From an uncultured Megasphaera sp. (GTDB lineage Bacteria > Bacillota > Negativicutes > Veillonellales > Megasphaeraceae): DNA of 24,493 nucleotides. The notes under the pieces are model-generated. The model saw only the letters and a list, made by a program, of their open reading frames with translations, was not told the DNA's origin and did no database searches. The position numbers and the translations under genes are program-made. How positions within the stretch are numbered: the stretch's first letter is position 1; every line of letters starts with the position of its first letter. Positions 13,924-23,092 of this stretch are shown here, piece after piece. The DNA lies in the NCBI GenBank assembly GCA_902464195.1, contig CABQJB010000008.1, positions 1-24,493 of the forward strand, written 5' to 3'.

Positions 13924-14912
13924 ACCTCGTCGACCGCGTAGACGCTTACGGCAGGCAGCACGGCCTGTGGCAGCCGGGAAAGGCCCTGGTCGTTGCCTGC
14001 TCCGGCGGGCCCGATTCGCTGGCCCTGCTGGACATACTGAGCCGCCTGGCCCCGTTATATAGTCTGACCTTGACGGCCTGCTACGTCCATCACGGTATCC
14101 GCCGGGCTGCTGACGCAGAGGTCGGCCTGGTACGGCGCGAAGCCGTGAGCCGCCATTGCGGCTTTGCCTGGCAGTACGTCGATGTGCCGTCTCTGGCCCG
14201 GCAGGAAAAGATGTCGGAAGAAGCCGTAGGCCGGCGCGAACGCTACCGCATCCTGCGGGAAACGGCCCGGGCCTGCGGGGCCGAACGCATTGCCGTGGCC
14301 CATCATGCCGATGACCAGGCCGAAACGGTGCTGCTCCATCTCCTGCGCGGCAGCGGTCTCGATGGCCTCTGCGGCATGGCACCCAGGCGGGGCGATATTA
14401 TACGGCCGCTGTTGACGGTGACCAAGGCGGAGCTGGCGGCCTATGCCGCAGCCAACCAACTTCCGGTCTGCCACGACGAAACCAATGACAGCCGGCGCTA
14501 CGGCCGCAACCGGATACGGCTGGATCTGCTGCCGCAGCTGCAGGCTTATAACCCGGCCATTACGGCAGATTTGAACCGCCTGGCCGATATCGTCAGAGCC
14601 GACGAAGCCTTTCTGGACGACGCTGCCGAAGCGCTCTATAAGCAGCTCGTCCTTCCTGAAGCCGTGCCGGCTTTAGACAAGAAACGCTTACGGGCCCAGC
14701 CGCTGGCTATGCAGCGGCGCCTCATCCGCCGCTTGTGGCAGGAAACGACGGGCTCTCGTCAGGACCTGTCTTTTCATTATGTTGAAACCATACGGGACCT
14801 GGCCGCCAAAGGAGCTGGGAAACAGTTCCAGTGCGGCCGGGCTTGTGCTTATACGACCCGGACAGCCCTCTGCCTGGGTCCTGCCGTTCCCCGCAGGGGA
14901 AGGCAGGGGTAA
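13920..14912 (+). CDS. tilS: TilS, tRNA(Ile)-lysidine synthetase, short form
   Basis: TilS attaches lysine to C34 of tRNA-Ile(CAU) so that it reads AUA, an essential step. The PP-loop SGGPDS is at 28-33, the conserved VAHHADDQAETVLLHLLRG at 126-144 and RNRIR at 196-200. A helical substrate-binding domain follows (about 215-300). At 330 residues it is much shorter than the B. subtilis enzyme (about 470) and seems to lack the C-terminal tRNA-binding domain, like the short Aquifex form. I see no downstream frame holding the missing part. The start GTG 13920 shares GTGA with the ppx stop and lacks a strong ribosome site, so coupling is likely. Confidence 0.92.
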   Translation: MNLVDRVDAYGRQHGLWQPGKALVVACSGGPDSLALLDILSRLAPLYSLTLTACYVHHGIRRAADAEVGLVRREAVSRHCGFAWQYVDVPSLARQEKMSEEAVGRRERYRILRETARACGAERIAVAHHADDQAETVLLHLLRGSGLDGLCGMAPRRGDIIRPLLTVTKAELAAYAAANQLPVCHDETNDSRRYGRNRIRLDLLPQLQAYNPAITADLNRLADIVRADEAFLDDAAEALYKQLVLPEAVPALDKKRLRAQPLAMQRRLIRRLWQETTGSRQDLSFHYVETIRDLAAKGAGKQFQCGRACAYTTRTALCLGPAVPRRGRQG

Positions 14913-14938
14913 TTTACTTTTTCACGGAGGAAAACAAG

Positions 14939-15478
14939 ATGCATCAGGATATCAAAGAAATTTTATTGACAGAAGAACAGATCGCTGCCCGCGTCCGCGA
15001 ACTGGGCGCACAGATTACCAAAGATTATGCCGGCAAGACCATCCTCATGTGCGGCATCCTCAAAGGGGCTGTCACCTTTTTCACGGACCTGGCCCGCTGC
15101 ATCGACGGCCCGGTCTATTTCGACTTCATGAGCTGCTCCAGCTACGGCTCGTCGACGACATCGTCGGGCGTCCTCAAGATCCGCAAGGACCTCGATAACG
15201 ACGTCAAGGATAAAGATGTCCTCATCGTCGAAGACATCATCGATACCGGCGTCACTTTGAGCCATCTCGTTCCCATGCTCAAAGAACGGGGTGCCCGCTC
15301 GGTCAAATTGGCAACGCTCCTCAGCAAGCCGGCCCGCCGCCAGGTCGAAGTCCCTGTCGATTACAACGGCTTTGAAATCCCCGATGCCTTCGTCGTCGGC
15401 TATGGCCTCGACTACGACAGCCGCTACCGCAACCTGCCGTACATTGGCATTTTGAAAGAAGAAGTATATTCCAAGTAG
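14939..15478 (+). CDS. hpt: hypoxanthine phosphoribosyltransferase
   Basis: The enzyme salvages hypoxanthine and guanine to IMP and GMP using PRPP. The 179-residue length is typical. The PRPP-binding loop VLIVEDIIDTGVTL is at 94-107, the LKGAVTFF segment at 41-48 and the C-terminal VGYGLDYDSRYRNLPYIG signature at 153-170. ACGGAGG (14924-14930) is 8 bases before ATG 14939. An in-frame extension back to 14831 overlaps tilS, has no ribosome site and is rejected. The tilS-hpt-ftsH order is widely conserved in Firmicutes. Confidence 0.96.
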   Translation: MHQDIKEILLTEEQIAARVRELGAQITKDYAGKTILMCGILKGAVTFFTDLARCIDGPVYFDFMSCSSYGSSTTSSGVLKIRKDLDNDVKDKDVLIVEDIIDTGVTLSHLVPMLKERGARSVKLATLLSKPARRQVEVPVDYNGFEIPDAFVVGYGLDYDSRYRNLPYIGILKEEVYSK

Positions 15479-15481
15479 TTG

Positions 15482-15510
15482 TTGCTTTAGGAGAAGTGTG
15501 GTAATATAAG
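15482..15510 (+). promoter_or_regulatory. possible promoter of ftsH
   Basis: TTGCTT (15482-15487) and TATAAG (15505-15510) are 17 bases apart in the AT-rich gap after hpt. No terminator separates hpt from ftsH, so read-through from upstream is also likely. Confidence 0.5.
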
Positions 15511-15567
15511 ACTGTATTGGTTGGAATAAAAAAGCATTATCATAAATTAAGTGAAAGGAGCCATATT

Positions 15568-17622
<2,055 letters not shown>

Positions 17623-17634
17623 GAAACAAGTGAA

Positions 17635-17667
17635 AAAAGGGTTTGTCGCATGACGACAAACCCTTTT
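17635..17667 (+). terminator. intrinsic terminator after ftsH
   Basis: AAAAGGGTTTGTCG and CGACAAACCCTTTT form a perfect 14-bp stem around the loop CATGA, 12 bases after the ftsH stop. The heptamer array region begins five bases further on. Confidence 0.92.
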
Positions 17668-17672
17668 AAGTT

Positions 17673-17838
17673 GTTAGTGGCTAGTAGCTAGTTGTTAGCG
17701 GATGGTTTTAAATTTAAAGGGAACGCTACGTGGGCGATCTGCTGGATATTTGGAAATTCTTTCTACGGGCCACTAGCTGACTGCCCACTGCTGACTGCTA
17801 GCCACGAGCCACTAACCACGAGCCACGAGTCACTAACC
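17673..17838. repeat. large inverted heptamer array between ftsH and birA
   Basis: Left arm 17673-17707 is five units: GTTAGTG GCTAGTA GCTAGTT GTTAGCG GATGGTT. Right arm 17769-17838 is ten contiguous units in the opposite sense, from GCCACTA GCTGACT through ACGAGCC and ACTAACC. The arms are imperfectly complementary and enclose about 60 bases with no coding potential that I recognise. With the flanking terminator and promoter this accounts for most of the 342-bp gap before birA. Confidence 0.75.
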
Positions 17839-17849
17839 CCAGCCTCCCC

Positions 17850-17877
17850 TTGACAGGGTTATCGTTTATGTTACAAT
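17850..17877 (+). promoter_or_regulatory. promoter of birA
   Basis: A perfect TTGACA (17850-17855) and TACAAT (17872-17877) are 16 bases apart, just after the heptamer arrays. Transcription would start near 17884 and run at once into the hairpin at 17902-17925. Confidence 0.75.
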
Positions 17878-17901
17878 TTCTACATAGAATAGGTAGGTTC
17901 T

Positions 17902-17925
17902 GCGCTATGAGTAGCGCTTTTTTTT
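17902..17925 (+). terminator. terminator-like hairpin in the birA leader
   Basis: GCGCTA-TGAG-TAGCGC is a perfect 6-bp stem with a 4-base loop, followed immediately by eight T. It begins only 24 bases after the -10 box, so most transcripts could end after about 40 nt. It may be an attenuator of birA or the end of a tiny RNA. A role in biotin control is speculative. Confidence 0.65.
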
Positions 17926-17964
17926 GAATGGATGCTGCTAGGAGCATCGGCAGAGGTGATTGCT

Positions 17965-18933
17965 ATGAGACAAGACATTCTCGATTTTTTGATACAGCAC
18001 AAGGACGAATTCGTGTCGGGGCAGCAGATTTCTGAACAGCTCGGGATTTCCCGGACGGCTGTATGGAAACATATCCGCGTCCTCAAACAGCGGGGCTATG
18101 TCATTGAGTCGTATACTAAGAAGGGATATTGTCTGCGGGAAGCGCCGGAACTGCTGTCGGAAAAGGCCATCGGGGAAGGGCTTACGACGAAGGTCTTGGG
18201 ACGGCATATCGTCTACCGGGAACGCGTCGATTCGACGAACAACGTCGCCAAGAAGTTGGCCGATGAAGGCGCGGCCGAAGGGACCGTTGTCGTCGCCGAA
18301 GAACAGACAGGCGGCCGGGGCCGCATCAACCGCTCGTTCTTGTCGCCTTTTGCCAAAGGCGTCTGGTTCTCGCTGATCCTGCGGCCCAATATCCCGCCTA
18401 TGGAAGTCTCGAAGATGACCTTGCTAGCTGCCGTCGCCGTGGCCCGGGCGATCCGCCATCATGGCCTGACGGACTGCGGCATCAAGTGGCCTAATGACAT
18501 TCTGGTCCATGGCCGAAAGATGGTGGGCATCCTGACCGAGCTCAACGGCTCAGCAGAAAAAGTTAATTACATCATCATGGGCATCGGCATCAACACGGGC
18601 ATTACGGAAAAAGATCTGCCCCAGGACTTGAAGGGGACTGTCACCAGCTTTGCCATCGAAGGCGTGACCGTCCGCCGCGCCGCTTTACTGCAGACTATTT
18701 TGTCCGAACTGGAACGGCTCTATGATACGGTCTGCAGCCAGGGCTTTGGCCCGGTTCTGGCCGAATGGCGGACCCTGGCCTGTATGCTCGGCCAGGACGT
18801 AACGGTCACATCCATTGATAAGACTTTTTCCGGTAAAGCCGTCGATATCGATGAAAACGGCAATCTCCTCGTTGCGACACCAGAAGGGGTAGAAGTCGTC
18901 CTGGCAGGGGATATTCATGTCCGTCCGGCTTAA
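17965..18933 (+). CDS. birA: BirA, biotin-protein ligase and biotin operon repressor
   Basis: BirA activates biotin to biotinyl-AMP and attaches it to carboxylases. With its N-terminal winged helix it also represses biotin genes. The 322-residue protein is the bifunctional class: HTH SGQQISEQLGISRTAVWKHI (18-37), the catalytic loop EEQTGGRGRINR (112-123), KWPNDI (174-179), GRKMVGIL (183-190) and a C-terminal SH3-like cap (about 272-320). The loop reads GRGRINRSF where many homologues have GRGRxGRxW. GAGGTG (17953-17958) is 6 bases before ATG 17965, so the longer frame from 17932 is rejected. A terminator-like hairpin lies in its leader. Confidence 0.95.
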   Translation: MRQDILDFLIQHKDEFVSGQQISEQLGISRTAVWKHIRVLKQRGYVIESYTKKGYCLREAPELLSEKAIGEGLTTKVLGRHIVYRERVDSTNNVAKKLADEGAAEGTVVVAEEQTGGRGRINRSFLSPFAKGVWFSLILRPNIPPMEVSKMTLLAAVAVARAIRHHGLTDCGIKWPNDILVHGRKMVGILTELNGSAEKVNYIIMGIGINTGITEKDLPQDLKGTVTSFAIEGVTVRRAALLQTILSELERLYDTVCSQGFGPVLAEWRTLACMLGQDVTVTSIDKTFSGKAVDIDENGNLLVATPEGVEVVLAGDIHVRPA

Positions 18934-18950
18934 TTTAGCCGTAAAGACTA

Positions 18951-18980
18951 TTCAAGACAGGCAAACTCTGTTATTATAAT
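18951..18980 (+). promoter_or_regulatory. possible promoter of coaX
   Basis: A perfect TATAAT (18975-18980) lies in the 86-bp gap after birA. The -35 match TTCAAG at 18951-18956 is poor and 18 bases away. Read-through from birA is also possible, since no terminator is seen between them. Confidence 0.45.
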
Positions 18981-19019
18981 AGGCGTATTATCAACTTAAA
19001 GTAGGCAGGAGATAAAGTT

Positions 19020-19784
19020 ATGCTATTAGTCATTGATGTAGGGAATACAAATATCGTCCTGGGCATTTTCAAGGGAAAAGAGCTCATGGACCATTGGCGC
19101 GTATCGACGAACCGCCTCCGGACGACCGACGAATACGGCGTTCTCATCCGCAACCTCTTTTATTTGAACGGCGTCAACTCCGATGAAATCGATGCCATCA
19201 TCATTTCATCCGTCGTCCCGCCGGTCATGCCCACGCTGGAACGCATGTGTCAGCGCTATTTCGGCCTGACGCCGCTGGTCATTGGACCGGGTGTCAAGAC
19301 GGGCATGGACATCAAATACGACAATCCCCGTGAAGTCGGGGCTGACCGCATCGTCAACGCCGTTGCAGCGTATGAAAAATTCGGCGGCCCGGTCATCATC
19401 ATCGACTTCGGCACGGCGACGACGTTCTGTGCCGTCGACAAGAAAGGGACCTACCTCGGCGGTGCCATCTGCCCGGGCATCGGCATCTCCACAGACGCGC
19501 TGGTCCAGCGCACGGCGAAGTTGCCGCGTATCGAAGTCGTCCGCACGGATAAGGTCATCTGCCGTAATACCGTCGAAAGTATGCAGGCCGGCGTCTTCTA
19601 CGGCTTTGTCGGCCAGGTTGACGGTATCGTCGCCCGTATGCGCAAGGAATTGGGCTGCAAGGCCAAAGTCGTCGCTACCGGTGGATTGGCCGTCATCGTT
19701 GCACCGGCGACGGATGCCATCGACGTCGTCGAACCCATGCTGACCCTGGAAGGGTTGAGAATCATTTATGACCGCAACCGCTAA
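19020..19784 (+). CDS. coaX: CoaX, type III pantothenate kinase
   Basis: CoaX phosphorylates pantothenate in the first step of coenzyme A synthesis. Type III kinases belong to the ASKHA fold and are not inhibited by CoA. The 254-residue protein shows the phosphate loop VIDVGNTNIVLGIF (4-17), GADRIVNAVAAY (107-118), IDFGTATTFCAVD (128-140) and GGAICPGIGIS (147-157). AGGAGA stands 7-8 bases before ATG 19020. The 3' end overlaps dusB by 17 bases. A location after ftsH matches the yacB (coaX) position in Bacillus, with birA inserted between. Confidence 0.96.
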   Translation: MLLVIDVGNTNIVLGIFKGKELMDHWRVSTNRLRTTDEYGVLIRNLFYLNGVNSDEIDAIIISSVVPPVMPTLERMCQRYFGLTPLVIGPGVKTGMDIKYDNPREVGADRIVNAVAAYEKFGGPVIIIDFGTATTFCAVDKKGTYLGGAICPGIGISTDALVQRTAKLPRIEVVRTDKVICRNTVESMQAGVFYGFVGQVDGIVARMRKELGCKAKVVATGGLAVIVAPATDAIDVVEPMLTLEGLRIIYDRNR

Positions 19785-20766
19785 GCCCTTTTCCATCGGC
19801 ACGGTCGAGCTCGATGCCCCAGTCATCCTGGCTCCTATGGCCGGCGTCTGCGATGCGCCGTACCGGGTCATCGCCCATCGCTATGGGGCAGCCCTGGTCT
19901 GCGCGGAAATGGTCAGTTCCCAGGGCATACGCTACCGTAATCAGCATACGGAAGAACTGCTGCACATCGAAGACGGGGAACATCCCCTGTCCATGCAGAT
20001 TTTCGGCTCGGACCCGGACGTCATGGCCCAGGCAGCGGCTGTCGTCGAAGAAGCCGGCGCCGATATCGTCGACATCAATATGGGCTGTCCTGTCAAGAAG
20101 GTCGTCAAGAACGGCGACGGTTCGGCGCTGATGAAGAACCTGCCCTTGGCAGAGAAGGTCATCCGCGCCGTCGTCGGTGCCGTGTCCATCCCGGTCACCG
20201 TCAAAATGCGTACCGGCTGGGATGACGCCTCTTTTACGGCACCGGAGCTGGCAAAACGGGCTGAAGCGGCTGGTGCTGCTGCCGTCACCGTCCACGGCCG
20301 GACGCGGGAACAATTCTATAGCGGTAAGGCGGACTGGCAGAAAATCAAAGCCGTCGTCGATGCCGTATCCATCCCGGTCATCGGCAACGGCGACGTCGTC
20401 GACGGCCCGTCGGCTGCGGCCATGATGGAACAAACCGGCTGCGGCGCCGTCATGGTCGGCCGCGGCGCTCAGGGCAATCCTTGGGTTTTCCCGCAGATAC
20501 GCCATTACCTGACGACGGGCGAAGTCCTGCCGCCGCCGACGGCGATGGAACGCTATGAACAGATGCTGTCCCATTTTGAAGCTCTGCTGGCCTATAAAGG
20601 CGAATATATCGGCGTCCGGGAGATGCGTTCTCACGCCTCGTGGTATACTCACGGCCTCTATGGCTCAGCAGCCCTGCGCGAACGCATCAACCGCGCCGGT
20701 TCGGCCGATGAATTCCGGGCTATCGTCCACGATATGATGGACAAGGCACGCCAGGCCGGGACATAG
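19768..20766 (+). CDS. dusB: DusB, tRNA-dihydrouridine synthase
   Basis: DusB is an FMN enzyme that reduces specific uridines in tRNA to dihydrouridine. The 332-residue protein has the TIM-barrel signatures APMAGVCDAPYR (22-33), NMGCPVKKVVKNGDGSALM (104-122, catalytic Cys107), VKMRTGW (145-151), VHGRTREQFYSGKADW (175-190) and GNGDV (206-210), plus a C-terminal helical domain. ATG 19768 lies inside the end of coaX with a GGAAGGG site about 14 bases upstream, so the two genes are probably translated together. The dusB-greA-lysS order is common in Firmicutes. Confidence 0.95.
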   Translation: MTATAKPFSIGTVELDAPVILAPMAGVCDAPYRVIAHRYGAALVCAEMVSSQGIRYRNQHTEELLHIEDGEHPLSMQIFGSDPDVMAQAAAVVEEAGADIVDINMGCPVKKVVKNGDGSALMKNLPLAEKVIRAVVGAVSIPVTVKMRTGWDDASFTAPELAKRAEAAGAAAVTVHGRTREQFYSGKADWQKIKAVVDAVSIPVIGNGDVVDGPSAAAMMEQTGCGAVMVGRGAQGNPWVFPQIRHYLTTGEVLPPPTAMERYEQMLSHFEALLAYKGEYIGVREMRSHASWYTHGLYGSAALRERINRAGSADEFRAIVHDMMDKARQAGT

Positions 20767-20774
20767 CTGCTTTA

Positions 20775-20803
20775 TTGACACAAGGGACAGATGTGCATAT
20801 AAT
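20775..20803 (+). promoter_or_regulatory. consensus promoter of greA-lysS
   Basis: A perfect TTGACA (20775-20780) and a perfect TATAAT (20798-20803) are separated by exactly 17 bases, the best match in the window. Transcription would start near 20810, with a leader of about 60 bases before greA. Confidence 0.88.
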
Positions 20804-20871
20804 TAAGAGTACGGTATAAATTAAAGATTAATATTGAAACGTGATTATATCGCAGGAGGAGCAGGAATATC

Positions 20872-21360
20872 ATGACCAACGAAACGCTGATTACCCAGGA
20901 AGGGTTACAGAAATTAAAAGATGAATTGAATGAACTGAAATCGGTCCGCCGCATTGAAATTTCTCAGCGCATCAAAGAAGCTATCGCCCTCGGTGACTTG
21001 AGCGAAAACGCCGAATATGATGCCGCCAAGAATGAACAGGGCATCATCGAAGGCCGCATTGCCGAACTGGAAGCCAAGATCCGCACGGCTAAGATCATCA
21101 AAGAAACCGATGATGGCTCGGATAAAGTCCGCCTCGGTTCCAAAGTCATCCTGGAAGATGCCGAAACGGGGGACCGCTTCGATTACACCGTCGTCGGTAC
21201 AGCTGAAGCCGATCCGTTCAACGGCCGCATTTCCAATGAATCTCCTGTAGGGAAAGCCATCCTCGGCCAGGTCATCGATGCTGCCAATCCGGCTGTCGTT
21301 ACCGTCAAAGCACCGGCAGGTGAAATCAAATACCGCATCTTGCCACCTGATGCAGAATAA
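20872..21360 (+). CDS. greA: GreA, transcription elongation factor
   Basis: GreA enters the secondary channel of RNA polymerase and stimulates cleavage of backtracked RNA. The 162-residue length is standard. The N-terminal coiled coil (about 1-78) carries the tip motif GDLSENAEYDAAK (41-53) with the acidic residues Asp42 and Glu45. The C-terminal FKBP-like domain includes the ESPVGKAILG motif (123-132). AGGAGG (20854-20859) and a nearer AGGA (20863-20866) precede ATG 20872. It is followed 16 bases later by lysS, which has its own AGGAGG, so the two form an operon. Confidence 0.97.
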   Translation: MTNETLITQEGLQKLKDELNELKSVRRIEISQRIKEAIALGDLSENAEYDAAKNEQGIIEGRIAELEAKIRTAKIIKETDDGSDKVRLGSKVILEDAETGDRFDYTVVGTAEADPFNGRISNESPVGKAILGQVIDAANPAVVTVKAPAGEIKYRILPPDAE

Positions 21361-21376
21361 TCCTAGGAGGAATATC

Positions 21377-22888
21377 ATGTCGGATACGAAAGAAAAAGAA
21401 ACGCCCATTATTGAAGAAGAAAAATTGAATGACCAGATGAAGGTCCGCCGCGAAAAGATGCAGGAATTCATCGACGCCGGTATCTATCCCTTCGGTCAGA
21501 AATACAACTGGGATCATCATGCACAGGAAGTCAAAGATGACGCTGTTGAACTGGAAAAGAATGAAACCGTCGTCAGCGTCGCCGGCCGCCTCATGGCCAT
21601 CCGCCGTCACGGCAAGACCGCTTTCTGCGTTCTCCGCGACTTGAGCGGTGAAATCCAGCTCTATTTCCGTAAAGACGTACTCGGTGAAGAATCGTACAAC
21701 TTGTTCAAGCTCCTCGATATCGGTGATATCGTCGGCGTCGAAGGGACAGTCTTCGTCACCCATACAGGTGAAACGACAATCCGTGTCGAAAAATGGACCC
21801 TCTTGTCCAAATCGCTCCGTCCGCTGCCGGAAAAATTCCACGGCCTGACCGATAAGGAAACGCGGTATCGCCAGCGTTACCTCGACCTCATCGTCAATCC
21901 GGAAGTCAAAGACACGTTCATCAAACGGTCGAAAATCATCAAAGGTATCCGCAAATACCTCGATGACCGCCACTTCCTGGAAGTCGAAACACCGATGCTC
22001 CATACCATCGCCGGCGGCGCTGCAGCCCGTCCGTTCAAGACGCATCACAACGCCCTCGATATGGATATTTACCTGCGCATCGCACCGGAACTCCATCTTA
22101 AACGCCTCCTCGTCGGCGGCCTGGAACGGGTCTATGAAATGAACCGCTGCTTCCGCAACGAAGGCATCGATACGCGTCATAACCCGGAATTCACGACGGT
22201 CGAATTGTACCAGGCTTATGGCGACTTGGAAGACGTCATCAACATTACGGAAGATATGGTTTCCAAGCTGGCAGAAATGCTCTATGGTACGATGAAATTG
22301 ACCTATATCGACAAAGAAATCGACCTCACGCCGCCGTGGGACCGCATGACCATGATCGAAGCCGTCAAGAAATTCAGCGGTGCTGACTTTGAAGGCGTCA
22401 CCGATGTCGAAACGGCCCGTAAGATGGCTGACGAACACGACGTCGAATACGGCCAGTATGATGGCGTCGGCAAGATTATCAACGCTTTCTTTGAAAAATT
22501 CGTCGAAGAAAACCTTATCCAGCCGACAATCATCACCGGCCATCCCCTGGAAATCTCGCCGCTCACCAAACAGGACCGGGATAACCCGCTCTTGACCTAT
22601 CGTTTTGAAGCCTTCATCTATGGCCGTGAACTGGCCAACGGCTTCTCGGAATTGAATGACCCCATCGACCAGCGCAACCGCTTCATCGAACAGATGAAGG
22701 AAAGGGAACGCGGTGATGACGAAGCGCATCAGATGGACGAAGACTACTGCCGCGCACTGGAATATGGCCTGCCTCCGACAGGCGGCCTGGGCATCGGCAT
22801 TGACCGACTGGTCATGTTCCTGACCAACAGCCCGTCTATCCGCGACGTCCTCCTCTTCCCGTTGAGCCGTCCGGAACAGCACAAATAA
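21377..22888 (+). CDS. lysS: LysS, class II lysyl-tRNA synthetase
   Basis: This enzyme charges tRNA-Lys. The 503-residue protein has an N-terminal OB-fold anticodon-binding domain (about 64-145) and a class II catalytic core. Motif 2 is FRNEGIDTRHNPEFT (259-273) and motif 3 is GGLGIGIDRLVM (469-480). The GGAAARPF segment is at 213-220. AGGAGG (21365-21370) is 6 bases before ATG 21377; a longer in-frame reading from 21278 runs through greA and is rejected. No terminator stands directly after the stop; the first is at 23033-23067. Confidence 0.97.
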   Translation: MSDTKEKETPIIEEEKLNDQMKVRREKMQEFIDAGIYPFGQKYNWDHHAQEVKDDAVELEKNETVVSVAGRLMAIRRHGKTAFCVLRDLSGEIQLYFRKDVLGEESYNLFKLLDIGDIVGVEGTVFVTHTGETTIRVEKWTLLSKSLRPLPEKFHGLTDKETRYRQRYLDLIVNPEVKDTFIKRSKIIKGIRKYLDDRHFLEVETPMLHTIAGGAAARPFKTHHNALDMDIYLRIAPELHLKRLLVGGLERVYEMNRCFRNEGIDTRHNPEFTTVELYQAYGDLEDVINITEDMVSKLAEMLYGTMKLTYIDKEIDLTPPWDRMTMIEAVKKFSGADFEGVTDVETARKMADEHDVEYGQYDGVGKIINAFFEKFVEENLIQPTIITGHPLEISPLTKQDRDNPLLTYRFEAFIYGRELANGFSELNDPIDQRNRFIEQMKERERGDDEAHQMDEDYCRALEYGLPPTGGLGIGIDRLVMFLTNSPSIRDVLLFPLSRPEQHK

Positions 22889-22951
22889 GACAAGGACGGT
22901 TCCATGAAGGTTTCTGCCATCATGCACGATTCCTTTGACTTAACAGTTTTT

Positions 22952-23031
22952 CGTTCGTCGTTCATCGTTCATCGCGATGGCTCGTTGTTTTTTCTCCCTT
23001 GCGACAAACGATGAACGGCCTACGACCAACG
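22952..23031. repeat. inverted heptamer arrays after lysS
   Basis: Left arm 22952-22972 is CGTTCGT CGTTCAT CGTTCAT. Right arm 23004-23031 is ACAAACG ATGAACG GCCTACG ACCAACG, in the opposite sense. The reverse complement of the left units (ATGAACG) is identical to one right unit. The arms enclose about 30 bases and end one base before the terminator at 23033. The unit sequence differs from the other arrays, but period and architecture are the same. Confidence 0.65.
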
Positions 23032-23032
23032 T

Positions 23033-23067
23033 AAAACGGAGCTGTCTTCATTGGACAGCTCCGTTTT
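23033..23067 (+). terminator. intrinsic terminator between lysS and the secreted-protein gene
   Basis: AAAACGGAGCTGTC and GACAGCTCCGTTTT form a perfect 14-bp stem around loop TTCATTG. Stem and loop nearly match the terminator at 8884-8908, with a compensatory C-G to A-T change. Only 25 bases separate it from the next ATG. Confidence 0.92.
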
Positions 23068-23092
23068 CTCAATCCTACGAAGGAGGATAGCT

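Noticed and set aside
22904..23014. 36-codon ORF after lysS beginning MKVSAIMHDSF
   Set aside because: It has a weak AAGGA upstream, but its 3' half is simply translation of the heptamer array and no family is recognisable. It may be a remnant, but the evidence is too thin to annotate.
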